Below are positions 9,687 through 17,574 of a DNA stretch of 64,000 nt, piece after piece. How positions within the stretch are numbered: the first letter of the stretch is position 1; every line of letters begins with the position of its first letter. The notes below the pieces were generated by a model. The model saw nothing but the letters and a program-made list of their open reading frames with translations. It ran no database searches and was not told the DNA's origin. Location of the stretch: positions 1 to 64,000 of the forward strand of contig CAJWBQ010000011.1 in NCBI GenBank assembly GCA_913020115.1, written 5' to 3'. Both the position numbers and the translations under genes were made by a program. The stretch is from an uncultured Cellvibrionales bacterium. GTDB lineage: Bacteria; Pseudomonadota; Gammaproteobacteria; Pseudomonadales; Cellvibrionaceae.

Positions 9687-10442
9687 TTAGGCAAGTCGAA
9701 TCCCTCCAAACTCGATTGCGAATTCCTTTTCGATCGCCTGAGCGTCTTGCCGTAAGCCTCGTTGTATTCGTTGAGCAACGGGGTCCGGAAAGACCGATTC
9801 TTGACGATGTACAATTGCATCTAATACTTTAGTCGCGACGCCTGAAGGTGCTACTAAATCTGTGTTCAGTCCCTTGCCCATTTCGGTATCGATGGGGCCA
9901 GGATAAACGCCAACGACCAGGGTTCCTTTTTTCGCTAGTTCACCGCGTATGGATTGTGTTAGTGAATGTAAGGCTGCTTTCGATGCTGCGTAACTTGCGA
10001 TTACCGGTATTCCAACCAATCCAGCCACGGAACATATATTAACAATTCCTCCCCCTCCATTTTTGATCAAGATGGGAGAAAATGCTCTACACATAGCAAG
10101 CGTTCCAAAATAGTTAACTTCCATATCCGAGCGAGCGCCAAATACCGATTTAGGTTGTAGCAAGGAGCCCCCGCCGGCTATACCCGCATTATTGATTAGT
10201 AAATTACAGTCGGAACAACTCTCAGCTAATAGTGCAACTGCCTTGTGGTCGGTTATATCTAGTTGAATGGGCTTCACACGACCGGCCGATGAAGCTTCTA
10301 TATCGTTGAAGGATGTGACATCTCTGGCCGTTACATATATCTTCTGGCAACCTTTTTCTAATAATGCATTGGCTAGAGCGCGACCTATTCCGTTTTCTTT
10401 ATTTGCGCCGGTAATGAGCGCTATCGTGCTGTTGAAGTTCAT
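9687..10442 (-). CDS. Short-chain dehydrogenase/reductase (SDR)
   Basis: The 251-residue Rossmann-fold oxidoreductase has the classical SDR features: the TGANKENGIGRA nucleotide-binding motif near residue 13, LLINNAG near 84, and the catalytic Ser plus SYAASKAALH (YxxxK). PGPIDTEMG follows the active site. It probably oxidises an alcohol or reduces a ketone with NAD(P)(H). It is convergent with the membrane-protein gene and 191 bases downstream of the LysR gene on the same strand. It may act on the same substrate as the amidase/ligase pair, but nothing in the sequence proves this. Confidence 0.88.
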   Translation of the reverse strand: MNFNSTIALITGANKENGIGRALANALLEKGCQKIYVTARDVTSFNDIEASSAGRVKPIQLDITDHKAVALLAESCSDCNLLINNAGIAGGGSLLQPKSVFGARSDMEVNYFGTLAMCRAFSPILIKNGGGGIVNICSVAGLVGIPVIASYAASKAALHSLTQSIRGELAKKGTLVVGVYPGPIDTEMGKGLNTDLVAPSGVATKVLDAIVHRQESVFPDPVAQRIQRGLRQDAQAIEKEFAIEFGGIRLA

Positions 10443-10632
10443 AGTGAGGACATCCTAAATAGTCATTGAGGAATCGCCACATTAACGAGTTGTCAAGAAG
10501 GATGCTTTTCCGACAGCGTAGGTTGTTGTTTTTTTGGATGCAATTAGACGGGGCCCGAGCTGCGTCAGTAAGCTTTTAGGCAGAGTTATCTATGTGCTTA
10601 CAAAAACTTGGGCTTGCTTAGCTAAGCTAAGA

Positions 10633-11553
10633 TTACACCATCCAGCTGTCACGTTGCTGGCGTAGAAAATCTGCAAATTGCTGATGGACATAACTGAGAA
10701 CTTGTTTTCGTTTATACACCATGTCGAGTTCGACTTGAATATTCCGGTTGCCGGCGTGGCTGAAAAGTGGGACTAATTCACCAACCTCCAACTCAGCCTG
10801 TATCGCCTCCTGATGTAAAAACCCAATGCCCAATCCCTGAAGTACCAATTGCTTTAGAACAACGTTGTTTGAGATTGTAACACTGCGTATCTTCTTCCTG
10901 GCCTGCGGTAACAACTCGCGTGAATTCTTTTCTATCCACATATTGTAAGCAGAGTATTCGTCTGCATAATCTAACAAAGGGCAATCCAGAGTATCTTCGA
11001 TACACGCAGGGGCTTTATGTAGAGTTAGGAAACGTCTGGAGATAACCGGCAGCAAGGGTTGCCTATATACGGGCTCACATTTAAACAGCTTCTTGTCCTG
11101 GCAATACACCTGAAAACCAAAATCGACTCGATTGTCTACTAGCATTTGCTCAATTTCAGCATCCTCAGCCAAGAGTAAAGTAAACTCAACCATAGGGTGA
11201 AGCTGTTTAAACTTTTGTATCATTTCAGGCAGGTAGCTGACTGCCTGTTCTAACCAGGCACCTAAACGTATCACTCCGCCGGCATGCTGCTTCTCTGATT
11301 TCAAATCCTGTACGGCACTCTCCATCGCGAGCACATGATGTTTGAATTGTTGGAATAGACGTTCGCCGTCCTCTGTAAGAATAATCTTTGGTCCCTGCCT
11401 ATCAAACAGATTTAAATTCACTTCCGCTTCCAGCTGTTGTAGTTGCGATGATATCGCCTGCTGCGTACGCAATAGTCGGTTTGCAGCTGCGGTAATGCTG
11501 CCGCTATCAACCACCTCAACAAAGGTTCGCGCCTTATTTAAATCAACTTTCAT
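10633..11553 (-). CDS. LysR-family transcriptional regulator
   Basis: The 306-residue regulator has an N-terminal winged HTH (residues about 3-62: FVEVVDSGSITAAANRLLRT, followed by SSQLQQLEAEVNLNLFDR). A periplasmic-binding-protein-like effector domain follows (about 90-295). It is transcribed divergently from the DUF1330 gene across about 120 bases, the usual arrangement for a LysR regulator and its target. The SDR gene lies downstream on the same strand. The effector is unknown. No unambiguous T-N11-A operator was assigned. Confidence 0.92.
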   Translation of the reverse strand: MKVDLNKARTFVEVVDSGSITAAANRLLRTQQAISSQLQQLEAEVNLNLFDRQGPKIILTEDGERLFQQFKHHVLAMESAVQDLKSEKQHAGGVIRLGAWLEQAVSYLPEMIQKFKQLHPMVEFTLLLAEDAEIEQMLVDNRVDFGFQVYCQDKKLFKCEPVYRQPLLPVISRRFLTLHKAPACIEDTLDCPLLDYADEYSAYNMWIEKNSRELLPQARKKIRSVTISNNVVLKQLVLQGLGIGFLHQEAIQAELEVGELVPLFSHAGNRNIQVELDMVYKRKQVLSYVHQQFADFLRQQRDSWMV

Positions 11554-11674
11554 TTCGGCGACCTCGACATTAGCACAAGAATTATTCCATAGAATTTTAA
11601 TAATATCTGTTTTTAATTGTATCGTTCACTGGTGATAATAGCCATTAATCCTAGCAAGCGACTAAAGGCCAGCC

Positions 11675-12010
11675 ATGAACGATAGAAACTCTAGCACGAT
11701 CGAAAAAGCCACTGTCATTGTGGAAGCAACGTTTAATCCAAATGGTATGAATACAGCCGAGTTTAAGGAGTATTCACGTCGTTCAAATGCCAACGGCGAG
11801 GCCCATGGCGGGGTAGTACAACGCAAATACCAAGTAACCGACAACCTTGGTGATGGCGGTACGCCACAGCTTATGTTAATCGTCGAATACCCCTCGCACG
11901 AGATGGCACAAAAAGCCTTTACCAATGAAGAATACAAGGCAATATTGCCGTTGCGAGAAGTTGCATTCAAAGAGGTGAAAATATTGTTCACCAGTTCAAT
12001 GGCCGTTTAA
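11675..12010 (+). CDS. DUF1330-family protein
   Basis: This small 111-residue protein has the DUF1330 pattern: a ferredoxin-like alpha/beta fold with AEFKEYSRRSNAN, GGVVQRKYQV and MLIVEYPSHEMAQKAFTNEEY. Members form dimers and are usually cytoplasmic proteins of unknown function. It is divergent from the LysR gene and 14 bases upstream of an exported protein gene, so the two are probably co-transcribed under LysR control. The ribosome-binding site is weak (AAGG about 10 bases upstream). Confidence 0.7.
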   Translation: MNDRNSSTIEKATVIVEATFNPNGMNTAEFKEYSRRSNANGEAHGGVVQRKYQVTDNLGDGGTPQLMLIVEYPSHEMAQKAFTNEEYKAILPLREVAFKEVKILFTSSMAV

Positions 12011-12024
12011 TTTAAAGGAACTAC

Positions 12025-12741
12025 ATGATGAAAAAAACCACTGTCCCCAATGGCATTAAAAACTTACTAATAACTACCGCCATTGGCTGGTTAGCGTTGA
12101 GCCAATTTTCCCAAGCAGAAACAATTGGATTACTGGGCTTATTTCAAGCTACTAATAAGAGCGCGGTCCGTTCAGCCGTTGAACAGTTAGAAAAAGACAG
12201 CGTCGCGAGTGATTGTGTGTTGCGCAGAGAAGGAATGATTATTAACGACCAAGGTACGTATGAGCTAGGCGCGCTAGATAGTTTCATTTTGATCGAATGC
12301 GAACGCAGTCTACTAAGCAATGGTAAATTCCCGTCATTACTAAAAAGAATCAATGCCGCCGGTAACAACAGTAAGTTCTTGGAGGGCCCGATCAACCAGT
12401 TTGGTCATCTCGGCCTTAGTGAACCCGGAACTGGTCGAAGCTACATAATTAAGCTTAGTGACTACAATAATATATCACCTCAGCAACGCGAAACTGAATT
12501 GCTGAGTTTGAGTGCGGCTGTCGGCCATGTTAAAGATCACTATAACGCTGAAGCCAGTATCCATGTGGTCAATGCGCAAGGTATGAGTCGTCCCGACGAT
12601 GTGACCGTAATCTATTATAACTCATCTGAAAGTGGCAATAAATTTCGTGAAAATAATCCTGACTACATGGCACGGATTTCACACTTTAACGAAAAACATC
12701 TCAGGCGATTCAGTTACTTGGAAGCAGTTTCAAACCGCTGA
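12025..12741 (+). CDS. Exported protein of unknown function
   Basis: The 238-residue protein has a Sec signal peptide (hydrophobic core about 14-28, cleavage after FSQAE or nearby). I do not recognise a family. The mature part holds two similar-looking alpha/beta halves (around 35-100 and 125-235, the latter with RSYIIKLSDYNN and DVTVIYYNSSESGNKF). This suggests a duplicated ferredoxin-like or stress-responsive-barrel-like fold, which would echo the DUF1330 partner 14 bases upstream; that is inference. AGGA lies five bases before the ATG. A strong terminator follows the stop codon. Confidence 0.6.
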   Translation: MMKKTTVPNGIKNLLITTAIGWLALSQFSQAETIGLLGLFQATNKSAVRSAVEQLEKDSVASDCVLRREGMIINDQGTYELGALDSFILIECERSLLSNGKFPSLLKRINAAGNNSKFLEGPINQFGHLGLSEPGTGRSYIIKLSDYNNISPQQRETELLSLSAAVGHVKDHYNAEASIHVVNAQGMSRPDDVTVIYYNSSESGNKFRENNPDYMARISHFNEKHLRRFSYLEAVSNR

Positions 12742-12750
12742 CATGATATG

Positions 12751-12774
12751 CCCCTTTCATGGGAAAGGGGTTTT
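12751..12774 (+). terminator. Rho-independent terminator
   Basis: A perfect 8-bp stem, cccctttc (12751-12758) with gaaagggg (12763-12770), has a 4-base loop and is followed by tttta. It lies 10 bases after the exported-protein stop codon and ends the DUF1330 transcript. Confidence 0.85.
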
Positions 12775-12926
12775 ATACCACTAGCCTAGGACTCCATATT
12801 GGGATTTTAAGAGGAGGGGGTATTCTTTGATGAAGATTGATCTCACAAGTAGCATGGTAGTGAAGTGTTGGGGCAGAGCAGAGGGTAGTGTTAGCCTTGT
12901 TAATAATTTCAAACGATAGGTGGTGA

Positions 12927-13448
12927 CTAATCAATAGAAGATACGTTTGAAACCATGGCGCGTTGGTTGGTAGTGAATTCATAATGATCATAAACTCCAC
13001 CAATAAACTTAGGCGGGGACGCCACTTTAAACTTCATCGATTTGGCCCAAGGGTCATATGTTGTACTCAATGCTTTTAAAAATGACTCTTTATTGGCAAA
13101 TGATTGTTTGGGTATCATTTGTTTAGATGAGAGTAAATTTATATTGCAGAAGACATAAACATCGAATTTACCTGGGTTAGTTGGATTGGCGCGAGAATAG
13201 CGGATGTCAAGAATATAACGTTCACAGGTTTCACTGACGGGTTGCTTCTCAATGGATGTTTGGCCAGTGATGTTTTTTGTTTTCAAGAGAATTAAATAGT
13301 CAGCTAAGCTCTGCTCAAAGACCTCACTCAGGAGCATTTCCTTATGTATTTTTCCGTGTGATTTCGAGAATGAACGATAATCTTCTGTAAGTGTACATCC
13401 GCTCGTAATTAGTACTAAAACAGGTAAATATAACCATTTTAAAACCAT
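12927..13448 (-). CDS. Small lipoprotein of unknown function
   Basis: The 173-residue protein starts with a lipoprotein signal peptide, MVLKWLYLPVLVLITSGC, with the lipobox cysteine at residue 18. The start at 13448 is chosen because a GAGGAG ribosome-binding site lies just upstream and the signal peptide begins there; a longer reading to 13574 adds a non-signal-like leader. The mature domain is mixed alpha/beta with a Cys-containing stretch (SETCERYILDIRY, VFCNINLL) but no family I recognise. It stands alone between a terminator and an ankyrin protein gene and may be accessory. Confidence 0.65.
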   Translation of the reverse strand: MVLKWLYLPVLVLITSGCTLTEDYRSFSKSHGKIHKEMLLSEVFEQSLADYLILLKTKNITGQTSIEKQPVSETCERYILDIRYSRANPTNPGKFDVYVFCNINLLSSKQMIPKQSFANKESFLKALSTTYDPWAKSMKFKVASPPKFIGGVYDHYEFTTNQRAMVSNVSSID

Positions 13449-13789
13449 TGCAAACTCCTCAAGAGGCGGTACAGGGATTCTACAATAAAATTTTTCGTAT
13501 CGCCTGCTTGTTTTCAATATGAGTGGTGTCGTGGTCCGATGAATTAGGTTAGTTGGAAACCTCATAGATTTCATGGCTCGAAATCAGGGAGAAAGGTCAG
13601 TCAGCTACAGACCTATCCCTCAGATTCCATCGTCAGTCGTTTTGTGCCAATTTCGGACTAAAATAAATTTCTGGATCAAAAGAAAAACACACAGTTCCTC
13701 TCCATTTAACGCTGGTTTTCTGACCGCCGAATGATAAGTCTCATTGGGTATTCCATCAATTTCCTGCTTTAAACACTTCAAAGTATAAG
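13449..13789. other. Intergenic stretch, promoter region of the lipoprotein gene
   Basis: No gene is seen in these 341 bases. It contains one isolated AGTTGGAAAC (13551-13560), the same motif as in the cluster at 221-428. The remainder is AT-rich and should hold the promoter of the lipoprotein and the 3' end of the ankyrin transcript. No convincing terminator was found. Confidence 0.4.
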
Positions 13790-15733
13790 CTATTCCTTAG
13801 CAAACCCGAGATTCGCACCACTACTCTTGCCCGCACAAGGCGTATAGCAAGTAAACTCCGTTGGAAGTACGCACGATCTTGTTTCACGGAAAACCCCACC
13901 ACAAACATCTGCACCAAAGAAACTTTCAGAGCGAAGCTTCATACTTTTCGATTCACATGATTCAGTCGCCTGGGATCTTGCCTGATTAGAAAAATCATTG
14001 GTGTACATAGCATTCCGCCTATAGTACTCATCAGACTTACCGATCATCCCTGACTTTTGATAGAAGACTGAGTACTGTACATGCTCCCTATACCCTTTTG
14101 CAGATCCAATTAACTCCCCCATAGAACAGGATGAGGCAGCCGCACCAAGGTTGGGAGATTTGACCGAGTTGTCTGTTGAGTAGGTAGTGGAGGCACTTAC
14201 GCTTGATGGGAGCACTTGAGAAGCGAGAGACGACTTAGCAGATAGATTCGATTGAACTTTTCCAGCCTGAATTTCTTTCGCCTGCTTGACCACATCAGCC
14301 AGTTTCCGATTAAATTCCTCGACGGCATCGCCAGATGAGTAGCTTGAGCTGAGTTTTGTTTGTAACTCATTGATGTTGGAGGTTGTATTACCCATTACAT
14401 CTTTCGAGTAGGCTGCCATGAATTCGACAGTGTCTTCTGCACCAAGCCCTGCCTTGTTGGCCAGAATGACCCCTCCTGATAACGCTACTAACTTTCCAAA
14501 ACTCAATGATGGCGTTTTCTTCTTATCTATAAAAGCAATTGTGGACAATCGGCTTTGATATTCCTTTTCACATGTCGAAATACTGTTCTTCAAATTCCTT
14601 ATGCTTCTCTCAAATAGCTTCTTATAATTATCACAGGCCTCTTCAGTGCAAGATACATCACCAGCCACAACCGCATCGAATGTATTCTTAGCTTCTCGGT
14701 GTAAGGCACTGTAACCATCTGGCAACTCAGAAACTAGAGATTCTATGTCCACCAACTCTTGCACGAGGAGCTTTCGCGCTTCACTAGGTGATGTATCAGG
14801 AATGCGGGATGAACCGTGATAATTCCCTGACCATGCAATCCAAGTGTCGGTTTGCGCTGATGGACCGTGTGTATGACATGTTTTTTTATACTTTTCAAAC
14901 CACTGATTGTTAGAATCATCAATCTTCTGAAACTCACTAGATAGTCGACCGTTTCCGCTGAAATGGAGGCCTGCTGCTTTACTACCATGGGCTTCAGCCA
15001 ACCCTCTACCGGATCCAATATCAAAAAATAATTGGATTGATTTTTGGTACTGAACGGGGTTGCCTGACTGGTGAAAATCGCGATTGAAACTGAAAACCTC
15101 TCGAGCTGTTCTACCCTCATGATCTAGGCTTTCAGTATGCGCTCCAGCTTTTAGTAACATCAATACCACCCTAGCATCCTTCGTCGCGGCATAATGAATT
15201 GGTGTAACCATTCCGCCAGTATGGCCCGACGATGGAGACAATAGATTTATATCAGCCCCTGCGTTTATTAGTTTCTCTATATTTCTAATACTTGTAGCTG
15301 ATAATTTCGTTGATGAAAATAATGAGGACCAAAGAGGTGAGACACCCGAACTTTTAAGTAAATTTACGTCAGCCCCACTATCCACAAACACGTCAACACT
15401 ACCTCCCGCCGCCGCTACGTAATGCAGGGCAGTTGCCTCACCCTCACCATCTTTCTTGTTCTTGCAGGAGTTTAGAACCCTTTTGATTACTACCTTACTG
15501 TATTTGGTAGTCATTAGCTTCTTGTCTTTCAAACAAGAAAACTTTCGGGAAAACCTAGAGTATGATTTTTTGACAGCCTTCATATCACTCTTTAAAATCG
15601 AATCTCTCAGCTCATTAATAAACTGATTTCGATCTTTGTAATAGCCCGCAAAAACAAAGTTGGACGTAAAAACCAAAGCACCCAAGAGAGCTATGGTTAT
15701 CGTTCTCTTATAATTGCCATCAAATAACAACAC
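13790..15733 (-). CDS. Exported ankyrin-repeat protein
   Basis: The protein is about 647 residues. It has a signal peptide (core about residues 14-24, cleavage near FVFAG), so the ankyrin part is probably periplasmic or secreted. Three to four ankyrin repeats lie at about 90-230 (ATALHYVAAAGGSVDVFVDS with GADVNLL, GADINLLSPSSG, TPIHYAATKDARVVLMLLKAGA). The remaining C-terminal 400 residues are not recognised and contain several cysteines near the end (SCSMGELIG, ADVCGGVF, FTCYTPCAGKS). A GTG at 15733 is preferred because GGGGA lies 7 bases upstream; a TTG at 15754 is also in frame. Such proteins are often accessory and may bind proteins. Confidence 0.75.
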   Translation of the reverse strand: MLLFDGNYKRTITIALLGALVFTSNFVFAGYYKDRNQFINELRDSILKSDMKAVKKSYSRFSRKFSCLKDKKLMTTKYSKVVIKRVLNSCKNKKDGEGEATALHYVAAAGGSVDVFVDSGADVNLLKSSGVSPLWSSLFSSTKLSATSIRNIEKLINAGADINLLSPSSGHTGGMVTPIHYAATKDARVVLMLLKAGAHTESLDHEGRTAREVFSFNRDFHQSGNPVQYQKSIQLFFDIGSGRGLAEAHGSKAAGLHFSGNGRLSSEFQKIDDSNNQWFEKYKKTCHTHGPSAQTDTWIAWSGNYHGSSRIPDTSPSEARKLLVQELVDIESLVSELPDGYSALHREAKNTFDAVVAGDVSCTEEACDNYKKLFERSIRNLKNSISTCEKEYQSRLSTIAFIDKKKTPSLSFGKLVALSGGVILANKAGLGAEDTVEFMAAYSKDVMGNTTSNINELQTKLSSSYSSGDAVEEFNRKLADVVKQAKEIQAGKVQSNLSAKSSLASQVLPSSVSASTTYSTDNSVKSPNLGAAASSCSMGELIGSAKGYREHVQYSVFYQKSGMIGKSDEYYRRNAMYTNDFSNQARSQATESCESKSMKLRSESFFGADVCGGVFRETRSCVLPTEFTCYTPCAGKSSGANLGFAKE

Positions 15734-16082
15734 TATTTTTCCCCACTGAACCAACTTGAAAACTTAAGTCAGGCATATAAATTCTAACAAACATACCAGC
15801 AACTGTGGCATCAAGGGTGGATTTCACGCTTTTTCCTCCCATAACTTTAGGGTATCGAAGTAGAAAACGAAATAAATCAGGCACCCATCATGGAGAAACC
15901 TCTCCATCATTTCAACTAACCGATAGGGGCGCAATCGTGACTAATACTCTACGCATGCTCAAAAAAGCCACCTACCCAAATTTTACGCACGAGCCAAGGC
16001 TCCTCTACCTATAACGTCGCAGACGTTATGAGACACCCACTAGCGTTTGAATGTGACTTTTAATGTTATGTCTACTATGGGT
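15734..16082. other. Gene-poor stretch before the complete IS copy
   Basis: No supported gene is present. An open frame of 69 codons (15805-16014) lacks a ribosome-binding site and a recognisable product. The stretch holds a hairpin, atggaga/tctccat (15890-15907), and a perfect 8-bp hairpin, ataacgtc-gca-gacgttat (16011-16029), about 55 bases from the IS insertion point. Confidence 0.45.
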
Positions 16083-17305
16083 TGTGGGTTCAACCGGTGG
16101 TTGCAACACACTGACTAAACCTATCAGCTGGCGTTTCATAATCCAAGGTTTTCCTTGGTCGCTCATTTAATTGTCTAGCTATGGAATTTAGCTTGGCTTG
16201 TGTGTGAGTAGAAAGGTCTGTGCCTTTGGGTAGGTACTGCCGCAACAGTCGGTTCGTATTTTCGTTTGACCCCCGCTGCCATGGAGATTGAGGGTCACAT
16301 AAGTAGATTTGAATGTCGGTCGAAATTGTAAACTGCTTATGGTTGTGCATCTCACAGCCCCTATCCCATGTCAGCGATTTGTATAGTTCACTCGGTAGCT
16401 TTTTCGACTGCTTGATCAGTGCGGTTATAACGGTCGCTGACTTTTTGTTCGTTAGCTTAACGAGCATGACGTAGCGTGAATGACGCTCTACCAGCGTTGC
16501 TACATAACTATTGCTACTGCCCTCAATTAGATCGCCTTCCCAGTGACCAGGTATGGCGCGGTCCTCAACTGAAGCTGGTCTCTCGCTAATACGTACCGCA
16601 TCAACTATCTTGCCCTGTCCCAAGCCTTTACGGCTGAAGTGCTTCGACCTGCGCTTAACTCGTTGTGTACGCAAACACTGAACAAGCTCTTTCTTTAAAG
16701 CCCCGCGCGCTTGTATGTAGAGTGTTTTGTAGATCGTTTCATGTGACACGTAAAAACTCTCTGATGAGTATGTTCTTTTCAGCCAGCCTGATATTTGCTG
16801 AGGTGACCATTGCTCTTTGAGCTTCTTGGCAACTATCCGGCTCAAAGGTTTGTTGCATAATAGCTTACAGGGTTTTGGTCTTTTTGCTCGCTCCCATGCT
16901 GCCTTGTCAGCTTTGATGGCGCGATAGTCATGGCAGCCGCCGTTACGATTGATTTCACGACTAATGGTGGAGGGGGAGCGAGAGAGGCGAACAGCTATCG
17001 ATCGCATACTTTCTTTAGCGACCAGACCTCGAGAGATTTCTTCTCGCTCAGATGGCAACAAACAGTTGCTGGGGCGCTTTCTCTCTGGCGGCCGGATGCC
17101 ACCAGTTTTAGCGATGACACGCTCGATGGACGAATGAAACCTACCAAATAGACGAGAAATATCTGCGAGGGACTCACCTTTTTGATAGCGGTCCCACATC
17201 AAGGATCTTTGTTCAGCGGTGTAATTTATCCGTTTTCTTCTTTTCATAGCTACGCTTTCTCCTCGTATGAAGATTATAGCGTTGCAATCACCGGTTGAAC
17301 CCACA
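16083..17305 (-). mobile_element. Complete IS30-family insertion sequence (1223 bp)
   Basis: The element has terminal inverted repeats tgtgggttcaaccggtg plus ttgcaac, matching at 24 of 25 positions between the left end and the reverse complement of the right end. It encloses one DDE transposase gene. The flanking bases are GT on both sides (16081-16082 and 17306-17307), consistent with the short 2-bp target duplication known for IS30. Length agrees with IS30 (about 1.2 kb). A second, identical end lies at 1-137 in the same orientation. Confidence 0.93.
16090..17247 (-). CDS. IS30-family transposase
   Basis: The 385-residue transposase has N-terminal HTH segments (about 8-40 and 55-100, the latter with ERKRPSNC..ISRGLVAKESMRS and SPSTISREINRNGG). 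A C-terminal DDE integrase-like core follows, with catalytic Asp in GHWEGDLIEG, Asp in SLTWDRGCEM and Glu in WQRGSNENTNRLLRQYLPKG. All three catalytic residues are present, so the enzyme could be active. The ATG at 17247, after GAGGAG, is chosen because the longer frame to 17310 starts outside the element. The stop codon lies inside the left terminal repeat. Confidence 0.95.
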   Translation of the reverse strand: MKRRKRINYTAEQRSLMWDRYQKGESLADISRLFGRFHSSIERVIAKTGGIRPPERKRPSNCLLPSEREEISRGLVAKESMRSIAVRLSRSPSTISREINRNGGCHDYRAIKADKAAWERAKRPKPCKLLCNKPLSRIVAKKLKEQWSPQQISGWLKRTYSSESFYVSHETIYKTLYIQARGALKKELVQCLRTQRVKRRSKHFSRKGLGQGKIVDAVRISERPASVEDRAIPGHWEGDLIEGSSNSYVATLVERHSRYVMLVKLTNKKSATVITALIKQSKKLPSELYKSLTWDRGCEMHNHKQFTISTDIQIYLCDPQSPWQRGSNENTNRLLRQYLPKGTDLSTHTQAKLNSIARQLNERPRKTLDYETPADRFSQCVATTG

Positions 17306-17498
17306 GTCAAAAGCGGAATGAGGTGTCTGTATCATAAGCGTTACCCCTAATGTCCGTTTTGGGAGCCATCCAATGGAATAGTCGTACTTCCTTGACTACG
17401 GCCTACTGTATTGGGGCTTGGTCGATGCGACCCTAGACTAAATGCCTGATGCCATTAGGGCAGTTTGCTGAGGCGACAGCCCATCCTGGGCTGCTGGA

Positions 17499-17548
17499 TT
17501 CACAATCTTTATTAAATTCACAATCTTAGAAATCCTTTTCACAATCTT
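17499..17548. repeat. Three direct copies of TTCACAATCTT
   Basis: Copies lie at 17499-17509, 17517-17527 and 17538-17548, spaced 18 and 21 bases apart, just downstream of the gcvP stop codon. The wider region 17306-17574 has no gene. It also holds a 7-bp hairpin, cagccca-tcc-tgggctg (17477-17493), without a T-run. Possible roles are a 3'-UTR protein-binding element or a chance microsatellite-like duplication. Confidence 0.5.
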
Positions 17549-17574
17549 TATTCAAAACCGACAGCAGCTTTCCC

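Noticed and set aside
15805-16014. 69-codon open frame on the plus strand before the IS copy
   Set aside because: There is no ribosome-binding site and no recognisable product, and its composition is like the flanking non-coding DNA. Treated as chance.
1-17305. A classical composite transposon bounded by the two IS30 copies
   Set aside because: Copy 2 is flanked by its own GT duplication, which fits an independent insertion. The outer flank of copy 1 is outside the window, so a composite unit cannot be shown; reported only as an IS-bounded island.
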